Assembly: GCA_045132055.1 (NCBI GenBank)
Contig: JBGURP010000042.1
Span: 1-34,884 of the forward strand
Origin: F23-D06 sp045132055
GTDB lineage: Bacteria; Bacteroidota; Bacteroidia; Bacteroidales; WCHB1-69
Reading direction: 5' to 3'
Length of the DNA stretch: 34,884 bases
Below the pieces are notes generated by a model. It did no database searches. It saw nothing but the letters and a program-made list of their open reading frames with translations, and was not told the DNA's origin. This document shows, one piece after another, positions 18,365 through 26,604 of this stretch. Numbering within the stretch: position 1 is the stretch's first letter; the number at the start of each line of letters is the position of its first letter. The position numbers and the translations under genes are program-made.

Positions 18365-18372
18365 CAAAGATA
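18365..18372 (-). promoter_or_regulatory. Promoter -7 box TATCTTTG for comEC
   Basis: Exact TAnnTTTG match on the - strand, 15 nt before ATG 18349; this gives a very short leader. Confidence 0.6.
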
Positions 18373-18454
18373 GTAAAAACAGTGATATAGATGTTGACCT
18401 ATGAAACTATGACACTTTTTTTCCTTTACTAATAATGATTACGTCACACAGCTA

Positions 18455-18565
18455 ATTCCCCTTCTGAATCCAGAAGGGGTGCCCGAAGGGCGGGGTAGTT
18501 AATCTGGATTTATTCTTTATATTACTACCCCAGCCTGCGGCTACCCGTTGCAGGCAAGCCTGCTT
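18455..18565. repeat. Intergenic cluster of short perfect hairpins (between comEC and rluD)
   Basis: The 342-nt gap between comEC and rluD (18350-18691) holds no gene. It contains CCCCTTCTG/CAGAAGGGG (18458-18466 with 18471-18479), GCCC-GAA-GGGC (18481-18491), a longer-range pair GGGGTAG...CTACCCC (18492-18498 with 18525-18531, extendable with one bulge), AGCC-TGC-GGCT (18532-18542) and GCAGGC-AA-GCCTGC (18550-18563). The density of perfect stems, several with 3-base loops, is far above the flanking DNA. It looks like a REP/BIME-like palindromic element array. The rest of the gap is featureless apart from the comEC promoter. Confidence 0.75.
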
Positions 18566-18691
18566 TTCCTCTTCGCTCGGCATAACAAAAAAAAGTTTTT
18601 CCTCTGCCCTCGCTCATTCGTCAAACCTAAAATAGAAGGGGATTTTTGGAAAAATATCAGATGTGATTATAATATATAATGTAGGAAAAGA

Positions 18692-19735
18692 CTACAACTC
18701 CTCGGTGGGGCGGTTGCTCACATAGCCGCGCCATTTATCCAAAACTGCCTGGAAATCAGCTGGAAGCTCCGACTCAAAAAGCACGGGTTTGCCTGTCGTA
18801 GGGTGCACAAAACCGATGGATTTGGCGTGCAGGGCCTGGCGGGGCATCAGGGCAAAACAATTGCGAATAAACTGCTGGTATTTGGAGAATGTGGTGCCCT
18901 TCAATATCCGGTCGCCACCGTAGGCTTCATCATTGAACAGCGGGTGGCCGATGTGTTGCATGTGCACGCGGATCTGGTGCGTGCGACCGGTCTCCAGCTG
19001 ACACTCCACCAACGTAACGTAGCCGAATCGTTCAATCACCTTCCAGTGGGTAACAGCGTGCTTGCCCTGCTCGCTGCCTTCCGGGAAAACGGTCATCACC
19101 ATGCGGTCTTTGGGATTTCGGCCTACGTTGCCCACGATGGTCCCTTCATCCTCCTCGAAGTCCCCCCACGCCAGCGCCCAGTACTTGCGCTCCAGGTCAT
19201 GGTCGAAGAAAACCTTGGCCAAACGCATCTGCGCGAGCTCGTTCTTGGTCACTACAATCAAGCCAGAGGTATTCTTGTCAATACGGTGCACCAACAGTGG
19301 CTTCATGGGCGAGCCATCCGGCAATTTCTCATCGCGGAGGTAGTAGTACAGCGCATTGACCATCGTGCCGGTATAGTTGCCAAAAGCAGGATGCACCACC
19401 ATGCCGGCCTCTTTGTTGATGACCATGATATCGTCATCTTCGTATTCGATGTTCAGCGGGATATCTTCGGGGACAATCTCAGTGTCGCGCGGCGGGTTGG
19501 GCATCAGCACCGAAATGACATCATTCGGCTTCACCTTGTAGTTCTGCCGCTCCACTTTGTCGTTCACCAAGATGCACCCGGCCTTCGCGGCCTGCTGAAT
19601 CTTGTTGCGCGAGGTGTTGCGAATGAGATTGAACAAATATTTGTCTATGCGGATAATCTCCGTTCCAGGATCCACCACAAAACGGAAATGCTCGTACAAT
19701 GCATCCTTGCTGGAAATGTCTTCTACTTCATTCAT
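18692..19735 (-). CDS. rluD: RluA/RluD-family 23S rRNA pseudouridine synthase
   Basis: A 347-aa protein with an N-terminal S4 RNA-binding domain (~25-85, RIDKYLFNLIRNTSRNKIQQ) followed by the RluA catalytic domain. Catalytic Asp153 lies in HRIDKNTSGLIV, and the C-terminal LETGRTHQIRVHMQHIGHPL motif is intact. RluD-type enzymes isomerise uridines in helix 69 of 23S rRNA. The exact target (RluD, RluC or RluA type) cannot be proved from sequence reading, but the S4 domain and length favour RluD. A tandem-repeat hairpin lies just upstream, and no TAnnTTTG box is seen there, so it may be read through from the upstream 818-aa gene. Confidence 0.9.
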   Translation of the reverse strand: MNEVEDISSKDALYEHFRFVVDPGTEIIRIDKYLFNLIRNTSRNKIQQAAKAGCILVNDKVERQNYKVKPNDVISVLMPNPPRDTEIVPEDIPLNIEYEDDDIMVINKEAGMVVHPAFGNYTGTMVNALYYYLRDEKLPDGSPMKPLLVHRIDKNTSGLIVVTKNELAQMRLAKVFFDHDLERKYWALAWGDFEEDEGTIVGNVGRNPKDRMVMTVFPEGSEQGKHAVTHWKVIERFGYVTLVECQLETGRTHQIRVHMQHIGHPLFNDEAYGGDRILKGTTFSKYQQFIRNCFALMPRQALHAKSIGFVHPTTGKPVLFESELPADFQAVLDKWRGYVSNRPTEEL

Positions 19736-19739
19736 ATAG

Positions 19740-19799
19740 ATTAGAGATTAAAGATTAGAGATTAGAGATGCTTTTTTCGCTCATCTCTAATCTCTAATC
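19740..19799. repeat. Tandem GATTAGAG repeat forming an 18-bp hairpin
   Basis: Between the 818-aa gene and rluD, the octamer GATTAGAG is repeated. Its reverse complement follows, giving a perfect 18-bp stem (19753-19770 with 19782-19799) around an 11-base loop. On the - strand it lies 3' of the 818-aa gene and 5' of rluD, so it could act as an attenuator or processing site. There is no clean U-tract. Confidence 0.8.
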
Positions 19800-19806
19800 G
19801 CTCATC

Positions 19807-22263
19807 TTATCTGTCGCAGTTCTTGCACAAAATGGCCTTCACCTCTTCATTCTCCATCACGCAGTACGGGATCTTGTCAAAAATCACGCACAAACGGCCC
19901 GGATTTTTCTCGTATGCTATCTTCACGGCCTTTGTGAACATGGAACTCAGATAGGTCTGCTCGCGATGGGCCGCAATGGAGACGTATGACATGATGAAAT
20001 CCTCGGAGATAGTGGGATCATCCAAGAAAGGATCCATCAGCGAAAGGGCATAGTCATAATCGTATTTCTTCACAAAATAGGAAGCGAGCTTGTAGGCATT
20101 CTGCCAACTGTCGAGTTTCGGATTGCGAATCTCCTTGATTTTGGTAAAAGTGGCTGTTTGCAATGCGGCATTCTCCATATTGGACGCGGCGGTGTCCAGA
20201 TAGTTCACCACCTTGAGCTGGTACTCCATGTTGAGGCTATTCACGCGGTCTTTGGGCACGCCAGGCACAGTATAGAGACGATCGATGGCGGCTTGGGTCT
20301 TGGCCACATCGGCAGCAGAGCCGATCTTGCCCAAGAACACATCACCTACTGTGGTGTTGAACAACAGCATCTGGTTGGCGTTGTTCAAGTTATAGATGCT
20401 CTTCATCTCAGCATCGATCTTTTCCGTCAGCTTGGGTGTAAGATGATACTGCATATATAATCTGTTATTCAACAGCGTCTGATAATCCTTCGTCTTGGGA
20501 ATGCGCAGGTCATTGAGCACGGATGCGCTGTATTCGCCTTTTTCAATCTTGTCCAGAATGAAATTCTCTATCGACATAGCCAGACCTTTGTTCTTGTTTT
20601 TGATAGCCTGATTGAATTTCCAAGTGGCAAAGGATTGCTCCTGCTCTTTGGTGGTGGCGTTGTACGTTACGTAGTATTTGATTTCGTAGTAACGGCACGG
20701 GGCGAGCCAACCGCTGTCCAAGGACTTGAGGGCCCAGCTGTCGCTCCGGAGCTGACGACTGGCCTCATCCAACGTGAGGAAGCTCAAATCATAATACTCG
20801 CCATTGTTGACGATGTTCTTCTTGAAATCATCCCAGCAGTAGTCGTAGCTGATGGTAATATCAGCGCTAGGGGCCTTGGTCAGCATGTCCTTTTTGAGGA
20901 ATTCGGCACGTTTGGTCTGGATTTTCTGGTAATTGGCATCCTTGTAATAGTTCGGGGAGTTGTGGGCAATGATCTCGATTTTGTTGACCGTGTACTCCGG
21001 AACATCCATATTGTTCAAAGCAGAATCGAAAGCAGCGGTGGTATAGTCCGTTTTCTTCAGATCGTATGGAAATGACACGCTGAACGTGCTCTCTTCCGGG
21101 GTGATCACCCACTCACCGGTACTTTTGATTCCTTTTTCATCTTTCAGATAGTTGATTTTCTCATCGTATGCGGCATTTTTCGTCTCCACATTCTTGGGAA
21201 TGACCGTGCGGCAGACGCGGTTACCCTCTTTCAGCACCAGCACATGGAGATCCACCGCGCTGTTAAGGTCAATCTGCTCGGGCATATCCGCGATTTTTGC
21301 AATCAGCTTGCCGTTTTTGAGATTGGCGTTTTCATTTTTTTCCATCATATACTCAAATGTGATGGGTTTAGTGACGAATCCGCGGTTGGCATGGTCGTAG
21401 TCAATATTGAATTTTTTGCAATCGTATTGGCTCTGTTGCACAAAATCGATGGCAATGGCATCGCCTTCCTTGCCAATCAGTCGTTTCAGTTGTTTGTAAT
21501 CGTCGCAATTGATATACACTTCGCCTTTTTTGTTGAGGCTGACATATTCGGAAAGCACTTCCAAAGCGGGTTCTGAGGCACATTTCTTACAAACTTTATC
21601 ATCGTAGGCTTTGAGTCCTGACATACCTTTGGAATATGGCAGATCTTTGGCGCCGAAGGCCGGCTTGTAAGGATTGAATGTTCTGTCATTACCCAAGATG
21701 ATAGAGAAATACATGTTCTTCATCTGCGCATCGGTGTTCAAGCCCACGCCGATGTAGCTGTATTGCTTGTCCAGCAGAATATCAGCCACCTTGACATTTT
21801 TTAGGAGGGTCTGCACTGCAGAGAGGCAAAGGTCATAGTAGGAGTATTCCTGTTCGCCGAGATAGGCTTTGGTCTTGGCGACCAATTCCACGCCGTTGCC
21901 GGAAAGCCCGTATTTATGCATACGATAGTACAGGGTCTTGTAAGGTGCGTAGTTGTCTTCCGTCTTCTCATCCTTGGAAGCCATGAAATCTGCCTGGAAC
22001 TGGGCGGTGGAGTCAATTTTGAGGTCGTGTTTCAGGGCAGGCAGGAAGCGGTATTCCGCGCGGGCGGCGTCCACCACTGCACACATACAGTTGTACAACA
22101 CCTTTTCGTCAAAATTGTTCGGGGCGAAATTTTTGGCGTATTTCGCATTTTCCTTGAGCTTCTCCGGATTGAAGTTCATATAGGGAGTCTCGGTTTGCGC
22201 AAAAGCTATATTGCTCAAAAACAGCACAATAACCGCAAATACTGAGGTGATATTCTTTATCAT
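19807..22263 (-). CDS. Large exported protein with CAP-like N-terminal and OmpA-like central segments, function unknown
   Basis: An 818-aa protein with a clear signal peptide (MIKNITSVFAVIVLFLSNIAFAQ). Residues ~70-195 resemble a CAP/SCP (PF00188) fold: LKIDSTAQFQADFM, then YYRMHKYGLSGNGVE, SAVQTLLKN and YSYIGVGLNTDAQMKNMYF. Residues ~415-470 look like a degenerate OmpA-C peptidoglycan-binding motif (VNKIEIIAHN..., then QKIQTKRAEFLKKDM). Cysteines occur in pairs: CMC near the N-terminus, KVCKKC near residue 220 and ILCKNC at the extreme C-terminus, which could bind metal or form disulfides. The last ~250 residues look helical and repeat-like. There is no T9SS CTD. It is probably periplasmic or attached to the cell wall. 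I do not recognise the full-length family, and the domain matches are my reading only. Confidence 0.8.
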   Translation of the reverse strand: MIKNITSVFAVIVLFLSNIAFAQTETPYMNFNPEKLKENAKYAKNFAPNNFDEKVLYNCMCAVVDAARAEYRFLPALKHDLKIDSTAQFQADFMASKDEKTEDNYAPYKTLYYRMHKYGLSGNGVELVAKTKAYLGEQEYSYYDLCLSAVQTLLKNVKVADILLDKQYSYIGVGLNTDAQMKNMYFSIILGNDRTFNPYKPAFGAKDLPYSKGMSGLKAYDDKVCKKCASEPALEVLSEYVSLNKKGEVYINCDDYKQLKRLIGKEGDAIAIDFVQQSQYDCKKFNIDYDHANRGFVTKPITFEYMMEKNENANLKNGKLIAKIADMPEQIDLNSAVDLHVLVLKEGNRVCRTVIPKNVETKNAAYDEKINYLKDEKGIKSTGEWVITPEESTFSVSFPYDLKKTDYTTAAFDSALNNMDVPEYTVNKIEIIAHNSPNYYKDANYQKIQTKRAEFLKKDMLTKAPSADITISYDYCWDDFKKNIVNNGEYYDLSFLTLDEASRQLRSDSWALKSLDSGWLAPCRYYEIKYYVTYNATTKEQEQSFATWKFNQAIKNKNKGLAMSIENFILDKIEKGEYSASVLNDLRIPKTKDYQTLLNNRLYMQYHLTPKLTEKIDAEMKSIYNLNNANQMLLFNTTVGDVFLGKIGSAADVAKTQAAIDRLYTVPGVPKDRVNSLNMEYQLKVVNYLDTAASNMENAALQTATFTKIKEIRNPKLDSWQNAYKLASYFVKKYDYDYALSLMDPFLDDPTISEDFIMSYVSIAAHREQTYLSSMFTKAVKIAYEKNPGRLCVIFDKIPYCVMENEEVKAILCKNCDR

Positions 22264-22375
22264 AGGTATAAATTTTTAGATTCTGTAATTAGAAAAGCAA
22301 TAATAACAAAAAAATCCAAGCGGACACATTTTTAAGGTTATTTTTTTCAAAAGCTGGATTATTCAAAAAAAAGTG

Positions 22376-22383
22376 TATTTTTG
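22376..22383 (+). promoter_or_regulatory. Promoter -7 box TATTTTTG for rpmH
   Basis: Exact TAnnTTTG match, 42 nt upstream of the rpmH ATG, in the divergent gap between the 818-aa gene and rpmH. Confidence 0.7.
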
Positions 22384-22424
22384 CACCCCCAAAAAATAAG
22401 AGAAAAAAATAAACATTTAGAGAG

Positions 22425-22583
22425 ATGAAAAGAACATATCAACCTTCGAATGAAAGACGCAGAAACAAACACGGTTTCAGAGAGAGAATGTCCACCGCTA
22501 ACGGCCGTCGCGTTTTGGCAGCCCGCAGAGCGAAAGGCAGAAAGAAACTGACCGTTTCTGACGAAAGTCTTGGCAGAAAATAA
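22425..22583 (+). CDS. rpmH: 50S ribosomal protein bL34
   Basis: A 52-aa, very basic protein starting MKRTYQPSNERRRNKHGFRE and continuing RMSTANGRRVLAARRAKGRK, an unmistakable bL34. It is a component of the large ribosomal subunit. Bacteroidota L34 commonly has the KRT(F/Y)QPSxRKRxNKHGFR start and a short C-terminal tail, here KLTVSDESLGRK. It is a single gene with its own promoter and terminator, and is not next to rnpA or dnaA, the classical neighbours in many phyla. Confidence 0.98.
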   Translation: MKRTYQPSNERRRNKHGFRERMSTANGRRVLAARRAKGRKKLTVSDESLGRK

Positions 22584-22614
22584 TCCTGTCCACATTATTG
22601 CGTTTTTATCAAGG

Positions 22615-22642
22615 AAAAGAAGGCGGTTGTCTTCTTTTTTTT
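22615..22642 (+). terminator. Rho-independent terminator after rpmH
   Basis: AAAAGAAG pairs with CTTCTTTT (8 bp, 22615-22622 with 22631-22638) around an 8-base loop and is followed by more T residues. It ends the rpmH transcript 32 nt past the stop. Confidence 0.75.
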
Positions 22643-22643
22643 G

Positions 22644-22651
22644 TATTTTCG
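22644..22651 (+). promoter_or_regulatory. Possible promoter -7 box TATTTTCG for the surA operon
   Basis: Matches TAnnTTTG except at one position, directly after the rpmH terminator and 40 nt before the surA start. A plausible promoter for surA-moxR-kinase, weaker than the others. Confidence 0.4.
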
Positions 22652-22691
22652 CCCCGCGTTTCGCTGACGCGTTTTATTATTTCAGCTGAAC

Positions 22692-24050
22692 ATGATGATG
22701 AAAAAATTATTTTTAAGTAGTCTGCTGGTTTGTTGCATTTTTGCCCTTTTCGGGCAAAACAAAGGTGTACCCGTTGACGGCATCGTGGCGGTCGTGGGCA
22801 AAGAGATCATCATGCAGTCAGACCTTGAGAAGCACTATCTCGACTACACCTCCCAGTTCAACACGGTAGAAGATCCGGAAGAGACGCGCTGCTACATTCT
22901 GGAAACCCTGATGTACAACAAGCTGATGGTGAACCAGGCCGACTTGGACAGCATCGAGGTGACGGACGAGGAAATCGACTACCGCGTCAACGCGCGACTT
23001 TCCTATTTCCTACAGCAAGTGGGCGGCAATACCAAGTACATTGAAGAGTATTTCCACAAGTCGATGGCCGACATCAAGAAGGATCTGAAGGAGATGATGT
23101 ACGACCAGGCGCTCATCGAGCAGGTGCAGGCCAAGATTACGGGCAACATCACCGTCACCCCGTCAGAAGTGAAGCAATTTGCCAAGAATCTGAGCGCCGA
23201 CAGTCTGCCCGTCGTGCCCACCAGCTACCAGTTCGGTGAGATTGTAAAGATTCCGCCAGTGAGCGAAGAGGAAATCGAGGCGGTGAAAACACGACTGAAC
23301 GAATACCGCGAGCGCGTGCTCCGGGGCGAGAAATTTTCCATGCTCGCACGCCTCTACTCCGACGACCCGGGCAGTGCCTCCAAGGGCGGCGACCTCGGCT
23401 TCGTGGAACGTGGCACCCTTTACCCCGAATTTGAAGCTGTGGCTTTTAACCTCAAGTCCGGCGAGATTTCCCAAGTGCTCAAAACCCGTGCTGGCTACCA
23501 TATCATCCAACTCATCGAACGCAAGGGAGAATCTATCCACGTGGCCCACATCCTCATCCAACCCAAGCCCTCCACCGACGAGCAGGTGAACGCCATCTCC
23601 TACCTCGACAGCGTCCGCGGCATCATCATCAACGAGAAACTCGGCCTCAGCGAAGCGGCCAAGAAATACTCCGAAGGACCCACCAAATCCAACGGCGGCA
23701 TGGTGGTCAACCCTTATACCAACTCCTACAGCTTCGACAAACAGTCGCTGGACGAGGCTACCTTTGCCACGCTCAACAAGCTCATTCCTGGCGAATACTC
23801 CGAATGCGTGCCCTTCGTCAACGAGGACGGCATCATGGGCTATAGACTCATCTACCTCAAGGAGAAAGTCGCCGAGCACAAAGCCAACATCGTGGAAGAC
23901 TACGACATGATCAAGAACGCCGCGCTGGAGGAGAAGAAATACAATGCCTTGCAGAAATGGGTGCTGGAGAAAGTCAAAGTGACCAGCATCAAACTGAATG
24001 CACAATATAAAGAGTGCCCGTTCGTTAGCAAATGGCAGATTCCTGAATAG
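22692..24050 (+). CDS. surA: SurA-type periplasmic chaperone / parvulin peptidyl-prolyl isomerase
   Basis: A 452-aa protein starting MMMKK (any of the first three Met codons could be used) with a signal peptide (LFLSSLLVCCIFALFGQ). Residues ~25-170 form the SurA N-terminal chaperone module (VDGIVAVVGKEIIMQSDLEKH). Two parvulin (PpiC) domains follow: ~175-275 with LYSDDPGSASKGGDLGFVER and AGYHIIQLIERKGE, and ~285-395 with KKYSEGPTKSNGGMVVNPYT. SurA escorts unfolded outer-membrane proteins across the periplasm; here clients could include the TonB receptor and SprA. It is the first gene of a + strand unit with moxR and a histidine kinase. Confidence 0.92.
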   Translation: MMMKKLFLSSLLVCCIFALFGQNKGVPVDGIVAVVGKEIIMQSDLEKHYLDYTSQFNTVEDPEETRCYILETLMYNKLMVNQADLDSIEVTDEEIDYRVNARLSYFLQQVGGNTKYIEEYFHKSMADIKKDLKEMMYDQALIEQVQAKITGNITVTPSEVKQFAKNLSADSLPVVPTSYQFGEIVKIPPVSEEEIEAVKTRLNEYRERVLRGEKFSMLARLYSDDPGSASKGGDLGFVERGTLYPEFEAVAFNLKSGEISQVLKTRAGYHIIQLIERKGESIHVAHILIQPKPSTDEQVNAISYLDSVRGIIINEKLGLSEAAKKYSEGPTKSNGGMVVNPYTNSYSFDKQSLDEATFATLNKLIPGEYSECVPFVNEDGIMGYRLIYLKEKVAEHKANIVEDYDMIKNAALEEKKYNALQKWVLEKVKVTSIKLNAQYKECPFVSKWQIPE

Positions 24051-24060
24051 GGAACAGTAA

Positions 24061-24078
24061 ACAGGGGACAGGGGACAG
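24061..24078. repeat. Short tandem repeat (AGGGGAC unit)
   Basis: The 55-nt gap between surA and moxR contains ACAGGGGACAGGGGACAG, a heptamer repeat of about two and a half units. No hairpin or promoter is evident. Confidence 0.6.
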
Positions 24079-24105
24079 ATTGTTTTTGAAGATAATAACT
24101 AAAAT

Positions 24106-25086
<981 letters not shown>

Positions 25087-25095
25087 CCCATCACC

Positions 25096-26604
25096 ATGGC
25101 ACGCAACGACCAACATAGCGCCCGTTGGAAATGGCTGCTCTTCGTTTCAGCGGTCATTGTCTTCGTGGTGATTATCGTGTATTCCAACAAGCTCATCAAC
25201 AACATTGCCCAAGAGGAACGGAAACGTATTGAAATCTGGGCCGGCGCCATCTCCTACAAGGCGCAAATTGTGAATGAGACCGAGAATTTCTTCAACTCTA
25301 TCAAGCTGGAGGAGGACAACCATGCCAAAATCCTGGCTACGGCTATCCAGAAAATCATTGAAGCGCCGCTGGATGCCGATATCACCTTTTACCAAAGCAT
25401 CATTTCCGCTAACAAAACGGTACCTTTACTGGTCACGAGCCGCAATGGCAACATCGACGCTTCCGTCAACGTGCCCGACAGCGTGGCCCGGATGCGCAAC
25501 ATCAAAGAGATGGGCGACGAGCTGGAGAAATACAACAGTCTGACCATCCCGTACCTTCGAAACCGCTACCTCACCATCTATTACCAGGAATCTCCCGCAT
25601 ACAGCGACCTGCACGTGGTAATTGACAACCTGGTGCAGTCGTTTTTCCAGGAGACGGTCATCAACTCGGCTTCCGTGCCGGTCATCATCACGGACAGTAC
25701 CAAAACCCACATCATCAACACGGGCAACATCGACTCGGCCAAGCTGTCCAACCCTACCCTACTGGCTTCCACGCTGAGCAAGATGAAGGATGCCAACGCC
25801 CCAATAGAAATCAACCTGCTGGACCACGGCACGTGCTACGTCTTCTACGAAGAATCGGCAGTGCTGAAACAGCTGCGCGTATTCCCGTTCATCGAGATGG
25901 GGTTCATCCTCGTCTTCATCATCATCGCATACCTGCTGTTCAGCACGCAGCGCCGCTCGGAGCAAAACCGAATCTGGGTGGGCATGTCCAAGGAGACGGC
26001 GCACCAATTAGGCACGCCCATTTCCTCCCTCATGGCCTGGAATGAACTGCTCAAGGACATGGACATAGATCAGTCCATCCCCACGGAAATCGGCAAGGAC
26101 GTGAAGCGGTTGGAAACTATCGCGCAGCGTTTCTCCAAAATCGGTTCTGCGCCAGTATTGGATGACACCGACCTCATCATGGTGGTGGATGAATTCGTTC
26201 CATATCTGCAATCGCGCATCTCCTCCATGGTGAAAATCACGTTCGACAAGCCGGAACAGGAAAGCATCATACTTCCTTTGAACCGTTATCTGTTCGAATG
26301 GGTGATTGAAAATCTGTGCAAGAATGCCGTAGATGCCATGGACGGCAAAGGTTCCATCCACATATCCATCACGGAAGACAAGAAATCTGTGTTTGTGGAT
26401 ATCGAGGACACCGGCAAGGGCATCCCTGCGAAAATGCACAAGAAAATATTCTCACCCGGCTACACTTCCAAAAACCGTGGCTGGGGTTTGGGCCTCACTT
26501 TAGCCAAGCGCATCATCAACGAATACCACCGGGGCAAACTGTTCGTCAAATCCTCGGTGATCGATCAAGGTACGGTAATGCGCATCCAGCTTAGGAAAGG
26601 ATAA
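25096..26604 (+). CDS. Membrane sensor histidine kinase (orphan)
   Basis: A 502-aa kinase with a first membrane helix at ~13-32, an extracytoplasmic sensor region of ~230 residues with no family I recognise, and a second helix at ~265-283. There is no obvious HAMP domain. The H-box KETAHQLGTPISSLMAW places the phospho-accepting His at 303. The catalytic domain has an N-box (ENLCKNAVDAM), a G1 box (DIEDTGKGIP) and a G2 box (GWGLGLTLAKRI). The AHQLGTP form of the H-box is frequent in Bacteroidota. No response regulator is encoded in the window, so its partner is elsewhere. Its end overlaps the convergent phosphomannomutase gene by 14 bp. Co-transcription with surA and moxR hints at sensing envelope state. 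Confidence 0.92.
   Translation: MARNDQHSARWKWLLFVSAVIVFVVIIVYSNKLINNIAQEERKRIEIWAGAISYKAQIVNETENFFNSIKLEEDNHAKILATAIQKIIEAPLDADITFYQSIISANKTVPLLVTSRNGNIDASVNVPDSVARMRNIKEMGDELEKYNSLTIPYLRNRYLTIYYQESPAYSDLHVVIDNLVQSFFQETVINSASVPVIITDSTKTHIINTGNIDSAKLSNPTLLASTLSKMKDANAPIEINLLDHGTCYVFYEESAVLKQLRVFPFIEMGFILVFIIIAYLLFSTQRRSEQNRIWVGMSKETAHQLGTPISSLMAWNELLKDMDIDQSIPTEIGKDVKRLETIAQRFSKIGSAPVLDDTDLIMVVDEFVPYLQSRISSMVKITFDKPEQESIILPLNRYLFEWVIENLCKNAVDAMDGKGSIHISITEDKKSVFVDIEDTGKGIPAKMHKKIFSPGYTSKNRGWGLGLTLAKRIINEYHRGKLFVKSSVIDQGTVMRIQLRKG

Noticed and set aside
18350..18367. TTG start at 18367 for comEC
   Set aside because: It falls inside the TATCTTTG promoter box; ATG 18349 is 15 nt downstream and gives a normal ComEC N-terminus.
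19807..22263. T9SS cargo protein
   Set aside because: Its C-terminus ends in ILCKNCDR and lacks the YPNP...GxYxLR motifs of a sorting domain.
22425..22583. Replication origin near rpmH
   Set aside because: In many bacteria rpmH flanks dnaA and oriC, but no dnaA, rnpA, DnaA-box cluster or gidA is found here.
25096..26604. PorY, the histidine kinase that regulates the T9SS in Porphyromonas
   Set aside because: The general architecture is similar, but nothing in the sequence or neighbourhood identifies it as PorY and no PorX-like regulator is present.
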